Under the pieces are notes generated by a model. The model searched no databases. It was not told where the DNA came from and saw only the letters and a program-made list of their open reading frames with translations. A DNA stretch of 64,000 nucleotides. Source: JAJXWB01 sp046349215 (GTDB lineage Bacteria; Pseudomonadota; Alphaproteobacteria; Rhizobiales; Beijerinckiaceae). Every line of letters starts with the position of its first letter. The first letter of the stretch is position 1. The DNA lies in the NCBI GenBank assembly GCA_046349215.1, contig JAXMCV010000001.1:124001-188000 (forward strand), read 5' to 3'. A program made the translations under genes and the position numbers. Positions 1-8,202 of the stretch are shown piece after piece.

Positions 1-352
1 TCGCGTTGCGCGCATGGAGCACCGGCTGGATCTCGCCGACCGGCGCATTGGCGAGGGTCTGCGGCGCAGTCGGCGCGGGCGTCGCTGCCGGCGCGGCCGG
101 CGCGGCCGGCGACGCGGTCGATGCGGCAGGCGCCGGGTCTTTCGCAGGCGCGCGCGACGCAGGCGCGGGCTTCGGCGCCGCCTTGGGTCTTGCGCGCGCG
201 GGCGCTGCTTCTGGCGCTTTCGTCTGCGTCTTCGCCGCATCGGGCGCGGCTTCGTCGGCGTCCTGCGCGGCGGCGGGAACGCCGAGCGCACAAAGCGCCC
301 ACAGGAGCAGCGCAGCTCCTCTCGACGCCCGCGCCCGATATGTCCCGCGCAT
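1..352 (-). CDS. Secreted Ala/Pro-rich protein, partial (C-terminus off the left edge)
   Basis: The ATG at 352-350 shares its A with the TGA of the upstream adhesin gene (TGATG), so the two are probably translationally coupled. The visible 117 residues begin with a short basic stretch, then a hydrophobic signal-peptide core (ALLLWALCALG) ending in a likely cleavage site around AAAQ. An Ala/Pro/Lys-rich, low-complexity segment of about 70 residues follows, of the kind used as a periplasmic linker. No catalytic domain is visible before the window ends. By analogy with other trimeric autotransporter operons (TpgA after AtaA, SadB after SadA) it could be an accessory envelope protein, but that is inference; the C-terminal domain is needed to name it. 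Confidence 0.6.
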   Translation of the reverse strand, partial: MRGTYRARASRGAALLLWALCALGVPAAAQDADEAAPDAAKTQTKAPEAAPARARPKAAPKPAPASRAPAKDPAPAASTASPAAPAAPAATPAPTAPQTLANAPVGEIQPVLHARNA

Positions 353-3276
353 CAGAACTCGGCCAGGAAGCCGACGCGCCCGGTGACGTAGCGCTGCTGG
401 CTGATCGACGCCGCCGCCGTCAACGCCACGGGCGTGTTGACGTCGAGGCGATGCGTGAGCGCGGCGCCGACCGACGATGCGCCGCGGAAGTGCCCGAGAT
501 TGCCGGCGACCGTCGTCTTGCCCGGCTGCGAGGGCATGGGCGCGGTCGTCAACGCCGCGACAGCGGCGATGCCGTTGCGCTCTTCCTTCTTGGTGCGCTG
601 CAGGTCGTTGTTCACCGCGTTCAATTGCTGGTTCAGCGAACTGACCTGCGAATTGAGCAGCGACACGGCCGTATTGTAGGAACCGATGGTCTGGAACAAT
701 TGCGAACCGTTGATCGCATCGGTCGACGTTGCGTTGACGGCGCCGTCCGCGACATTCGTGACCTGGCGATACGGCGTCGCCGAACCCGGGCCGCCGCCGA
801 CCGAAACGACCGAGGTCGCCGAAGCATTCGTGGCCGCGACGCCAGCGGCGATGATCGTGCCGGCCCAGCCGGCGTTGGCCGCGCCAGCCGCGGCGCCCTG
901 CCCCAGCGCGACCGAACCCGCCACCGAGACGCTGGCGCTCGCGCCGACGCCATAGGCGCTCGCATTGGCGGCGGAGCCGACGGCGTTCACGCCGCTCACG
1001 GTCGCGCCGGACGCTGTCGCCTGCGCGCCCTGTCCCGTGGCGGTGCCGTTCGTTCCCGAGGCGAGCGCGTTGGCGCCGAAGGCGCTGGCGCCGCCCTTGG
1101 ACGCAATGGCGCCCTGGCCCGTCGCCGTCGAACTCGTCGCAGTGGCCTGCGCGCTTTGGCCGATCGCCGTGCTGGCGAGGCCGGAGGCGAGCGACGTCGC
1201 GCCGAAGGCGCTGGCGCTCGTGCTCGTGGCCTGGCTGCCCTGGCCATTCGCCGTCGAACTCGGACCCGTCGCCTGCGCGCTCTGGCCCGTCGCGGTGCTT
1301 TGCGCGCCGGACGCCGCGGAATTGGCGCCGAAGGCGCTCGCGCCCGACGCCGAGGCCGTGGCGCCCTGGCCGATGGCGCTCGTGCTACCGGCTGTCGCCT
1401 GCGCGCCCTGGCCGGTCGCCGTGCTGTTCGTGCCGGTCGCGTTGGCGCCCTGGCCGAAGGCGCTGGCGCCCGCCTTCGAGGCGATGCTGGAATCGCCGAC
1501 CGCCGTCGATATGGTCGCTGTAGCCTGCGCGCCCTGGCCGAGGGCGGCGCTCGAAAGACCGGACGCAACGGAATTCGCGCCGAAAGCGCTGGAGCTTGTA
1601 TTCGTGGCCTGGCTCGCCTGGCCGTTGGCGGTGGAACTGGCGCCCGTCGCCTGCGCGGCCTCGCCGGTGGCGGTCGAGTTCGTTCCCAATGCTTTCGCGG
1701 AGGCGCCGAAGGCGCTCGCGTTGGTGTTGAACGCCTGGCTGGTTGCGCCGATGGCCGTAGATTTGTCGAACAGGGCTTCCGCGAAATAGCCCGTCGCGGT
1801 GCTCTGGTCGCCGGAGGCGACGGACGCCGCGCCGGTTGCGCTCGCCCCGAAATTCGTCGCCTGGGCATTATATCCGGTCGCCGTACTATTGACGCTGGAT
1901 GCGATCGATGTCGCGCCGAAGGCGCTCGCCGCGCTGCTTGACGCTTGCGCATTGAAACCCACTGCCGAGCTTCCGAGACCGGTGGCGCCCGCAGTGGCGC
2001 CGAAGGCGCTCGAGAAGGAGCCCGTGGCCTTGCTGCTTGCGCCATTGGCCGTCGCACTTTCATCCGTCGCTTGCGCGCCCTGGCCGGTCGCGGTGCTGTT
2101 GAAAGCCGATGCGGTAGCGTTCGCGCCGAAGGCGCTGGCGTTCGTGTTCGTCGCCTGGCTGCTGGCGCCATTCGCTGTCGCGTTTGTCGCGGTCGCCTGC
2201 GCTTTGAAGCCGGTCGCCGTGCTGTCGACGCCGGACGCCGTCGCATTGGCGCCGAAGGCGCTCGCCTCGGTGTTAATGGCCTTGCTGTTCGCGCCATTCG
2301 CTGTCGCATTCGTCGCGGTCGCCTGCGCGTTGAAGCCGGTCGCGGTGCTGTCGACGCCGGACGCCGTCGCATTGGCGCCGAAGGCGCTCGCCTCGACGGC
2401 TGTCGCCTTGGCGAGCCGCCCGATCGCCGTCGTGCGCGCATCGGTCGCTTGCGCGCCCTGTCCGACCGCCGTGCTGCTGAGGCCGGTCGCCTGCGCATTC
2501 GCGCCGAAGGCCGCCGTATTCGTGTTGGGAGCGGCGGCGTTCGCGCCGACGGCGGTGGAGGTTCCCGTCGTCGCGCTGGAGCCGTTGCCGATGGCGATCG
2601 AATCCTGCGCGCTGGATGTCGCGCCGGCGCCGAGGCCGCCCGCGCCCGAAAGCGCGCCGCCGCCGAGCGCGATGCCTGCATTGGAGCCGCCGACAGTGAC
2701 ATTGCCGAGCGTCGCGGAATTGGGCGTGGTGATCGTCGTCGCGGCCAGCGTGCCGCCGACATTGAGATTGCCGGCGACGCCGAGATTGTTGTTGAAGATC
2801 GAATCGCCGGACACGTTGACGCCGCCGGCGCTGACCGAAACCGTGCCGGTAAACTGCGCATCGCAATTGGGCAGGTTCGAGACGCCCTGCTGCACGGTCG
2901 CCGCGACGATGGCCGTCGCCACGCCGGCCGCCTGCGTCGTCACGCCGGCGATGGCGGCGGCGATGCCGATGTCCAGGGTGACGATGCCGAGTTCGACGCC
3001 GAGGCCTGCGATCTCAGCCGCGAGGCCGGCCGCGTCGGTCGCCGTCGAAGCGATGTTCAGACTGTTCTGATAATTCGTGTATTGCTGCGCGCACGCGTTG
3101 GGATCGACGGTCGGCCCGACGATCTGGTTTGCGCTCGGCGTGACTGCAGGCGGCGTCGCGACCGTGACGGTTCCGGCGGCTTGCGCGCTGGAAAGCGCGA
3201 GCTGGGAAGCGAGGATTCCAAGGGCGAGGACGGATACGGCGGAGCGCAGCTCGGACGCCGGGCGCAAAATGGCCAC
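352..3276 (-). CDS. YadA-like trimeric autotransporter adhesin
   Basis: 974 residues starting at a GTG with GGAG a few bases upstream. A signal peptide (about residues 1-34, ending in SSAQA) precedes a region of roughly 230 residues. A long head follows, built from about 14-residue YadA-type repeats such as TATGQGAQAT and SAFGANA, running to about residue 800. A short coiled-coil neck/stalk (NSQVSSLNQQLNAVNNDLQR) leads into a C-terminal YadA anchor ending in aromatic Phe (GFLAEF), as expected of an outer-membrane beta-barrel. Members of this family form homotrimers that mediate adhesion to surfaces or hosts and autoaggregation. The ligand cannot be read from sequence. The stalk is short compared with the head. 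A CtrA-like box lies about 95-110 bp upstream, and a secreted protein is coupled downstream. Confidence 0.9.
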   Translation of the reverse strand: MAILRPASELRSAVSVLALGILASQLALSSAQAAGTVTVATPPAVTPSANQIVGPTVDPNACAQQYTNYQNSLNIASTATDAAGLAAEIAGLGVELGIVTLDIGIAAAIAGVTTQAAGVATAIVAATVQQGVSNLPNCDAQFTGTVSVSAGGVNVSGDSIFNNNLGVAGNLNVGGTLAATTITTPNSATLGNVTVGGSNAGIALGGGALSGAGGLGAGATSSAQDSIAIGNGSSATTGTSTAVGANAAAPNTNTAAFGANAQATGLSSTAVGQGAQATDARTTAIGRLAKATAVEASAFGANATASGVDSTATGFNAQATATNATANGANSKAINTEASAFGANATASGVDSTATGFKAQATATNATANGASSQATNTNASAFGANATASAFNSTATGQGAQATDESATANGASSKATGSFSSAFGATAGATGLGSSAVGFNAQASSSAASAFGATSIASSVNSTATGYNAQATNFGASATGAASVASGDQSTATGYFAEALFDKSTAIGATSQAFNTNASAFGASAKALGTNSTATGEAAQATGASSTANGQASQATNTSSSAFGANSVASGLSSAALGQGAQATATISTAVGDSSIASKAGASAFGQGANATGTNSTATGQGAQATAGSTSAIGQGATASASGASAFGANSAASGAQSTATGQSAQATGPSSTANGQGSQATSTSASAFGATSLASGLASTAIGQSAQATATSSTATGQGAIASKGGASAFGANALASGTNGTATGQGAQATASGATVSGVNAVGSAANASAYGVGASASVSVAGSVALGQGAAAGAANAGWAGTIIAAGVAATNASATSVVSVGGGPGSATPYRQVTNVADGAVNATSTDAINGSQLFQTIGSYNTAVSLLNSQVSSLNQQLNAVNNDLQRTKKEERNGIAAVAALTTAPMPSQPGKTTVAGNLGHFRGASSVGAALTHRLDVNTPVALTAAASISQQRYVTGRVGFLAEF
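2147..2398. repeat. 126-bp tandem duplication inside the adhesin head
   Basis: Two adjacent units of 126 bp (about 2147-2272 and 2273-2398) are nearly identical and encode 42 residues each, equal to three head repeats. The phase is exact: the same GCTGTCGACGCC string recurs at 2221 and 2347. The rest of the head is more diverged, so this is the most recent repeat expansion in the gene. Confidence 0.75.
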
Positions 3277-3368
3277 GTGTTCTCCAATTTCTGAAATACG
3301 TTGAAAAGAAAACGCAAACTGAAATGAGCATCACGCGACGAATATGCGCGGACCGTCGACCAGAATCA

Positions 3369-3384
3369 GTTAACGAATAGTTAA
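3369..3384 (-). promoter_or_regulatory. CtrA-type box upstream of the adhesin
   Basis: TTAACTATTCGTTAAC on the minus strand matches the alphaproteobacterial CtrA consensus TTAA-N7-TTAAC, with both halves intact. It lies about 95-110 bp upstream of the adhesin start, a position suited to transcription control. GANTC motifs, the CcrM methylation target, flank it at 3363-3367 and 3392-3396. Binding is not shown; the next gene in the other direction ends rather than starts here, so the adhesin is the only obvious target. Confidence 0.5.
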
Positions 3385-3460
3385 TAATCTCGATTCGCGG
3401 AGCTTGAATACTGGACGCGACCTTGCGGGCCTTGCACCGACTGGCGCGCCCGACAATCCG

Positions 3461-4585
3461 TCAGGCGCCGCCTTCGCCCTGCGCCCAGCGCGCCTTGCAT
3501 TCCGCAACGTAATCGCCGTAGCGCCCTTGCGCGATCGCCGCGCGCGCGCCGGCCATCAATTGCTGGTAATAGGCGAGATTGTTCCAGGTCAGCAGCATCA
3601 TGGCGAGGATCTCGCCGGACTTCACGAGATGATGCAGATAGGCGCGCGAATAGTCGCGCGCGGCGGGACAATCCGATTCAGGATCGAGCGACCTCGTGTC
3701 GTCGCCGTGGCGCGCGTTCTTCAGGTTCACGCGGCCGAAGCGCGTGTAGGCGAGGCCGTGCCGGCCGGCGCGCGTCGGCATGACGCAATCGAACATGTCG
3801 ATGCCGCGCGCGATGCTCTGCAGGATATCGTCGGGCGTGCCGACGCCCATGAGGTAGCGCGGCTTGCCTGCCGGCAGGTGCGGCTCCACCGTCTCGATCA
3901 TCGCCAGCATCACGTCCTGCGGTTCGCCGACCGCGAGACCGCCGACCGCAAGCCCGCCGAAATCCATATCGGCGAGCGCCTTCGCGCTTTCCACGCGCAG
4001 CGCGCGATCGTCGCCGCCCTGCACGATGCCGAAGATCGCCCGGCCCTCCTGCTCCGCGAAGGCCTTGCGCGAACGCTCGGCCCAGCGCAGCGACAGGCGC
4101 ATGGCGCGCTCGACATCCTCGCGCGAGGCCGGCAGGCGGATGCATTCGTCGAACTGCATCTGGATGTCGGAGCCGAGCAGAGCCTGGATCTCCATCGAGC
4201 GTTCGGGCGTCAGCACGTGTTTCGAGCCGTCGAGATGCGACTGGAAGGTCACGCCGTTCTCGTCGAGCTTGCGGAGCTTCGACAGCGACATGACCTGGAA
4301 TCCGCCGGAATCGGTGAGGATCGGATGTGGCCAGTTCATGAGCTTGTGGAGCCCGCCGAGCGCTGCGACGCGTTCGGCGCCCGGCCGCAGCATCAGGTGA
4401 TAGACGTTGCCGAGCACGATGTCGGCGCCCAAAGCCCGCACCTGATCGGCGTACATGGCCTTGACGGTCGCCGCTGTGCCGACCGGCATGAAGGCCGGCG
4501 TGCGGATGTCGCCGCGCCCGGTCGAGATCAGGCCGGTGCGGGCGGCGGCGTCGATTGCCGCGAGGCGGAAGGAAAAGGCCGTCAT
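3461..4585 (-). CDS. tgt: Queuine tRNA-ribosyltransferase (tRNA-guanine transglycosylase)
   Basis: 374 residues, normal for bacterial Tgt, which swaps guanine 34 for preQ1 in GUN-anticodon tRNAs. The substrate-pocket motif TDSGGFQVMS (about residues 91-100) with its Asp92, the FGIVQGG motif and the nucleophilic Asp in DCVMPTRAGRHG (about residue 266) are present. The usual zinc site (C-x-C-x2-C plus His) is degraded: here the segment reads ESDCPAARDYSRAYLHH, keeping one Cys and the His but with Ser and Ala at the other two cysteine positions. The next queuosine gene, queA, sits 5 kb away on the same strand rather than adjacent. Confidence 0.95.
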   Translation of the reverse strand: MTAFSFRLAAIDAAARTGLISTGRGDIRTPAFMPVGTAATVKAMYADQVRALGADIVLGNVYHLMLRPGAERVAALGGLHKLMNWPHPILTDSGGFQVMSLSKLRKLDENGVTFQSHLDGSKHVLTPERSMEIQALLGSDIQMQFDECIRLPASREDVERAMRLSLRWAERSRKAFAEQEGRAIFGIVQGGDDRALRVESAKALADMDFGGLAVGGLAVGEPQDVMLAMIETVEPHLPAGKPRYLMGVGTPDDILQSIARGIDMFDCVMPTRAGRHGLAYTRFGRVNLKNARHGDDTRSLDPESDCPAARDYSRAYLHHLVKSGEILAMMLLTWNNLAYYQQLMAGARAAIAQGRYGDYVAECKARWAQGEGGA

Positions 4586-4708
4586 GCCGCTGTCTTAGTG
4601 GGGCTGCGGCGGCAGGGCTAGCCCGGCGGGCGCAGACCCTTTAGACGGTAGCCGGAATTGACTTTCCTCCCCGCCGGACCCGGTCCGGGGGCAGTCGGAG
4701 TAGGCGAA

Positions 4709-6058
4709 GTGCAAGGGAACATTCTGCAGAAGCTGCCGGTCGGCGAGCGCGTCGGCATCGCCTTTTCGGGCGGCCTGGACACCTCGGCGGCGGTGCACTG
4801 GATGCGCGCCAAGGGCGCCTTCCCGCACGCCTATACCGCCAATCTCGGCCAGCCCGACGAGAGCGACTACGAGGAAATCCCGCGCAAGGCGCTGGCCTAT
4901 GGCGCGGAGGCCGCCCGGCTGATCGACTGCCGCGCGCAGCTCGTCGCCGAAGGCATCGCCGCCATCCAGTGCGGCGCCTTCCACATCACCACCGCTGGCG
5001 CGACCTATTTCAACACCACCCCGCTCGGCCGCGCGGTGACCGGCACGGCGCTCGTCAGCGCGATGAAGGAAGACGGCGTCAACATCTGGGGCGACGGCTC
5101 GACCTACAAGGGCAACGACATCGAGCGGTTCTACCGCTACGGCCTGCTCGCCAACCCGTCGCTGCGCATCTACAAGCCCTGGCTCGACCAGCAATTCATC
5201 GACGAACTCGGCGGCCGCAAGGAGATGAGCGAATACATGGCCGCCGCCGGCTTCGAGTACAAGGCGAGCGTCGAGAAGGCCTATTCGACCGACAGCAACA
5301 TCCTCGGCGCCACGCACGAGGCCAAGGATCTCGAATATCTCAACGCCGGCGTGAACATCGTCAATCCGATCATGGGCGTCGCCTTCTGGCGCGAGGACGT
5401 GAAGGTTCCGCACGAGACGGTGTCCGTGCGTTTCGAGCAGGGCCAGCCCGTCGCGCTCAACGGCAAGACGTTTGCGAGCGCACTCGATCTCTTCACCGAA
5501 GCGAACGCCATCGGCGGCCGCCACGGCCTCGGCATGTGCGACCAGATCGAGAACCGCATCATCGAGGCCAAGAGCCGCGGCATCTACGAGGCGCCGGGCA
5601 TGGCGCTGCTGTTCATCGCCTACGAGCGGCTCGTGACGGGCATCCACAACGAGGACACGATCGAGCAGTACCGCAACAACGGCCGCCGGCTCGGCCGCCT
5701 GCTCTACCAGGGCCGCTGGTTCGACCCGCAGACGCTGATGCTGCGCGAGACGGCGCAGCGCTGGGTGGCGAGCGCCATCACCGGCGAGGTGACGATCGAA
5801 TTGCGGCGCGGCAACGATTATTCGCTGCTCGACACGACGAGCCCGAACCTCACCTATCATCCGGAACGGCTGACGATGGAGAGCGGCACGGGCATGTTCA
5901 CGCCCGCCGACCGCATCGGCCAGCTCACCATGCGCAACATGGACATTGCCGACACGCGCGAGAAGCTCGGCGTGTACAACAATGTCGGCCTGATCGGCGG
6001 CGGCTCGGCCTTCGAGGCGCTGGCGCTGCCTGGGGCGAACGAGAAGAAGAAGGATTGA
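4709..6058 (+). CDS. argG: Argininosuccinate synthase, long (E. coli-type)
   Basis: Joins citrulline and aspartate using ATP in arginine synthesis. I chose the GTG at 4709, which has GGAG eight bases upstream and gives 449 residues. This aligns with the E. coli ArgG N-terminus (PVGERVGIAFSGGLDTS); an in-frame ATG at 4658 would add 17 unaligned residues. The PP-loop SGGLDTS, NIWGDGSTYKGND and STDSN motifs are all conserved. The protein belongs to the approximately 447-residue E. coli subclass rather than the approximately 400-residue form. It is divergent from tgt and followed by a palindromic repeat, with no other arginine genes nearby. Confidence 0.95.
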   Translation: MQGNILQKLPVGERVGIAFSGGLDTSAAVHWMRAKGAFPHAYTANLGQPDESDYEEIPRKALAYGAEAARLIDCRAQLVAEGIAAIQCGAFHITTAGATYFNTTPLGRAVTGTALVSAMKEDGVNIWGDGSTYKGNDIERFYRYGLLANPSLRIYKPWLDQQFIDELGGRKEMSEYMAAAGFEYKASVEKAYSTDSNILGATHEAKDLEYLNAGVNIVNPIMGVAFWREDVKVPHETVSVRFEQGQPVALNGKTFASALDLFTEANAIGGRHGLGMCDQIENRIIEAKSRGIYEAPGMALLFIAYERLVTGIHNEDTIEQYRNNGRRLGRLLYQGRWFDPQTLMLRETAQRWVASAITGEVTIELRRGNDYSLLDTTSPNLTYHPERLTMESGTGMFTPADRIGQLTMRNMDIADTREKLGVYNNVGLIGGGSAFEALALPGANEKKKD

Positions 6059-6065
6059 GCTGACT

Positions 6066-6154
6066 CGTCATTGCGAGGAGCCTGCGCGCAGGCGACGAAG
6101 CAATCCAGAGCCACATTTCGATCCCTGGATTGCTTCGCTCCGCTCGCAATGACG
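6066..6154. repeat. Intergenic palindromic repeat, CGTCATTGCGAG family, copy 1
   Basis: Terminal inverted arms CGTCATTGCGAG and CTCGCAATGACG enclose inner arms GAAGCAATCCAG and CTGGATTGCTTC. The 89-bp unit sits between the convergent ends of argG and mobA. The same design recurs at 16797 and 21087. Confidence 0.8.
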
Positions 6155-6164
6155 GATTGGAGCG

Positions 6165-8069
6165 CTAGCCCAACATGAACGCCGCGAAATAATCCGCCAG
6201 TTCCTTGCGCGCATCGAACGGCAGGACGTGCGCGACATATTGGTCGGGCCGCACGATCAGCAGGCAGCCGCGCTCGCGATCTATTCCGCGCAGATTGTAG
6301 ATGTCGGGACCCGTCTTCAGATCGGGGCAGAACATCTTCTCGTAATCGCGCAGGCCGAGCTTGCCCTTCGCCGGCAGCAGGAAGCCAGGCATTTTCTCCA
6401 GCCGCAGGTCGCGATGGTTCTGCTGGAAGACAGCGCGGAAGTCGATCACCGAATCCACGTCGGCGCCTTTCTTCGTGAATCGCCGCATCGGCGATGACGC
6501 ATCCCTTTCCAGCCAGTCGCAGAGCCCGGCGATCGGCGCGCCGGCATCCATCGGGTCCTGCCGGCCGCAGAAGGCGAACAGCCGCCAGCGGCCGTCGGCC
6601 AGCAACGTATCGCCGAGCCGCATCGGCTTGGCGTCGCCGAGCCGTATCACCGGCCCGGAATGGAAGCGCGTGCCGATCTCGAAGCCCTTCGCCAGATGCT
6701 GGTGCGTGCTCTCGCCGGTCAGCAGCGAGGGCGTGTAGCGCGTAGCGACGCCGGCCGTGTAGCGGCCGTGCTTCATGAAATAATCCTGGATCTGCGCGGG
6801 CTCGACGCCATCGGGCTTTTCCGGCGACTTCAGCGGCTTCGACAGCATCTGCGTCCATTCGCGGTCGAAGTCGATCAGGTTCTTGGCGATGGTCTGGCGT
6901 TCGGCCGAATAGGTGTGCAGGAATTCCGGCGCGCATTGGCCGCGCAGCACGGCCGCCAGCTTCCAGCCGAGATTGAACGTGTCCTGCATCGACACGTTCA
7001 TGCCCTGCCCCGCCTTGGCGCTGTGCGTGTGGCAGGCGTCGCCGGCGATGAAGACGCGCGGCGCCTTCTTGTCGCCGGCCGGAACGTCGTCAAACTTGTC
7101 GCAAAGGCGCTGGCCGACTTCATACACCGACCACCACGCGACTTCCTTCGCCTCCAGTTTCCACGGATGGAAGATGCGCTGCGCGGCGGCGACCAGATAG
7201 TCGATCGTCACTTCCTTGTTGGGCACGCGCTTGTCCTTCGCCACCTTGTCGAGTTCGACATAGATGCGCACGAGATAGCCGCCCTCGCGCGGAATGAGCA
7301 CGATGGCGCCTTCAGTGGCAGACTGGATCAGCGACTTCAGCCTGATGTCGGGAAAATCCGTGACGGCGAGAATGTCCATCACGCCCCAGGCCTGGTTGGC
7401 GAAATCGCCCTTCAGTTCGCGGCCCAGAGCCTGCCGCACGCCGGAGCGCGCGCCGTCGCAGCCCACGACATATTTCGCGCGCACCGTCTCGGTCTCGCCC
7501 TTGTGCGCGGCGCCGATGCGCTCCAGCGTGACGGTGACGGGATGGCTTCCCTCGTTGGCGATCTGCAGGCCGGCGAAACGGCGCTCGTACAGCGGCTCCA
7601 GCCGGCGCGGCTGCTTGCGCATGAATTCGAGATAGAAATCGTGCACGCGCGCCTGGTTCATGATGACATGCGGAAAGTCGGACAGGCCGTCCTCGACGTC
7701 CTGGATGCGGCCGGAGCGCACGATGTTTTCGCGCCTGGCGTCGTCGGGCTTCCAGAAGGTCGTCTCGTTGACCCAATAGGCCTGCTTCTGCAGGCGCTCG
7801 CGGAAGCCGAAGCCCTCGAACATTTCCATCGAGCGGCAGGCGATGCCGTCGGCGTGGCCGAGTTGCAGCGGCCCTTCCCGCTGCTCGACGATGCAGACGG
7901 AAATGTCGGGGAAGGCGGAAAGTTGCGCGGCGAGCGTCAGGCCGGCCGGGCCGCAGCCGACGATCAGCACGTCGACCTCCGCCGGCGGCTTGTCTTTCGG
8001 CGCGACATGCGCGGCGGCAGGCTCGAGTTCGGGATCGCCATAGCGATAGCCGTCGACGTGAAACTGCAT
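6165..8069 (-). CDS. mobA: 3-Hydroxybenzoate 4-monooxygenase (FAD-dependent)
   Basis: 634 residues, close to the 639-residue Comamonas testosteroni MobA, which it resembles along its whole length by recall, including the N-terminal MQFH start and the C-terminal RPDQYVAQVLP-like segment. The family hydroxylates 3-hydroxybenzoate to protocatechuate using NADPH and O2. Seen here: FAD motif VGCGPAGLTL (about 38-47), the second FAD motif GDACHTHSAKAGQGMN, and a C-terminal thioredoxin-like phenol-hydroxylase domain. RBS GGGGGAGG lies five bases upstream. It is divergent from a MarR regulator with a shared operator, as in Comamonas mobA/mobR. A related aromatic hydroxylase such as phenol 2-monooxygenase is the main alternative. 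Confidence 0.85.
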   Translation of the reverse strand: MQFHVDGYRYGDPELEPAAAHVAPKDKPPAEVDVLIVGCGPAGLTLAAQLSAFPDISVCIVEQREGPLQLGHADGIACRSMEMFEGFGFRERLQKQAYWVNETTFWKPDDARRENIVRSGRIQDVEDGLSDFPHVIMNQARVHDFYLEFMRKQPRRLEPLYERRFAGLQIANEGSHPVTVTLERIGAAHKGETETVRAKYVVGCDGARSGVRQALGRELKGDFANQAWGVMDILAVTDFPDIRLKSLIQSATEGAIVLIPREGGYLVRIYVELDKVAKDKRVPNKEVTIDYLVAAAQRIFHPWKLEAKEVAWWSVYEVGQRLCDKFDDVPAGDKKAPRVFIAGDACHTHSAKAGQGMNVSMQDTFNLGWKLAAVLRGQCAPEFLHTYSAERQTIAKNLIDFDREWTQMLSKPLKSPEKPDGVEPAQIQDYFMKHGRYTAGVATRYTPSLLTGESTHQHLAKGFEIGTRFHSGPVIRLGDAKPMRLGDTLLADGRWRLFAFCGRQDPMDAGAPIAGLCDWLERDASSPMRRFTKKGADVDSVIDFRAVFQQNHRDLRLEKMPGFLLPAKGKLGLRDYEKMFCPDLKTGPDIYNLRGIDRERGCLLIVRPDQYVAHVLPFDARKELADYFAAFMLG

Positions 8070-8132
8070 GAACGCCTCCCCCGGAGATTGCTTGTTCTGG
8101 ACGCCGCGGGCGCCTTGCGCCGATACGGCCTA

Positions 8133-8167
8133 TTGATAAGCATACTGATGATTGGTATGCTTGTCAA
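8133..8167. promoter_or_regulatory. Probable MobR/MarR operator between mobA and mobR
   Basis: An inverted repeat with 13-bp arms, TTGATAAGCATAC and GTATGCTTGTCAA, separated by nine bases; one base pair of thirteen is mismatched. It lies between the divergent starts (8069 and 8203), AT-rich against a GC-rich background, and can overlap both promoters. MarR dimers bind sites of this form. Confidence 0.7.
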
Positions 8168-8202
8168 TAATGGCCACATCGAACGCAACAAGGAACTTGG
8201 CG

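Noticed and set aside
1000..2600. Regularly spaced repeats resembling a CRISPR array
   Set aside because: The period is 42 bp and in frame, encoding YadA head repeats; spacers are not unique sequences.
352..3276. Long antisense and alternate-frame ORFs opposite the adhesin (several hundred residues on the plus strand)
   Set aside because: High-GC repeats keep all frames open; the antisense products are Ala/Arg-rich mirror images with no domain, while the minus-strand frame has a signal peptide and YadA anchor.
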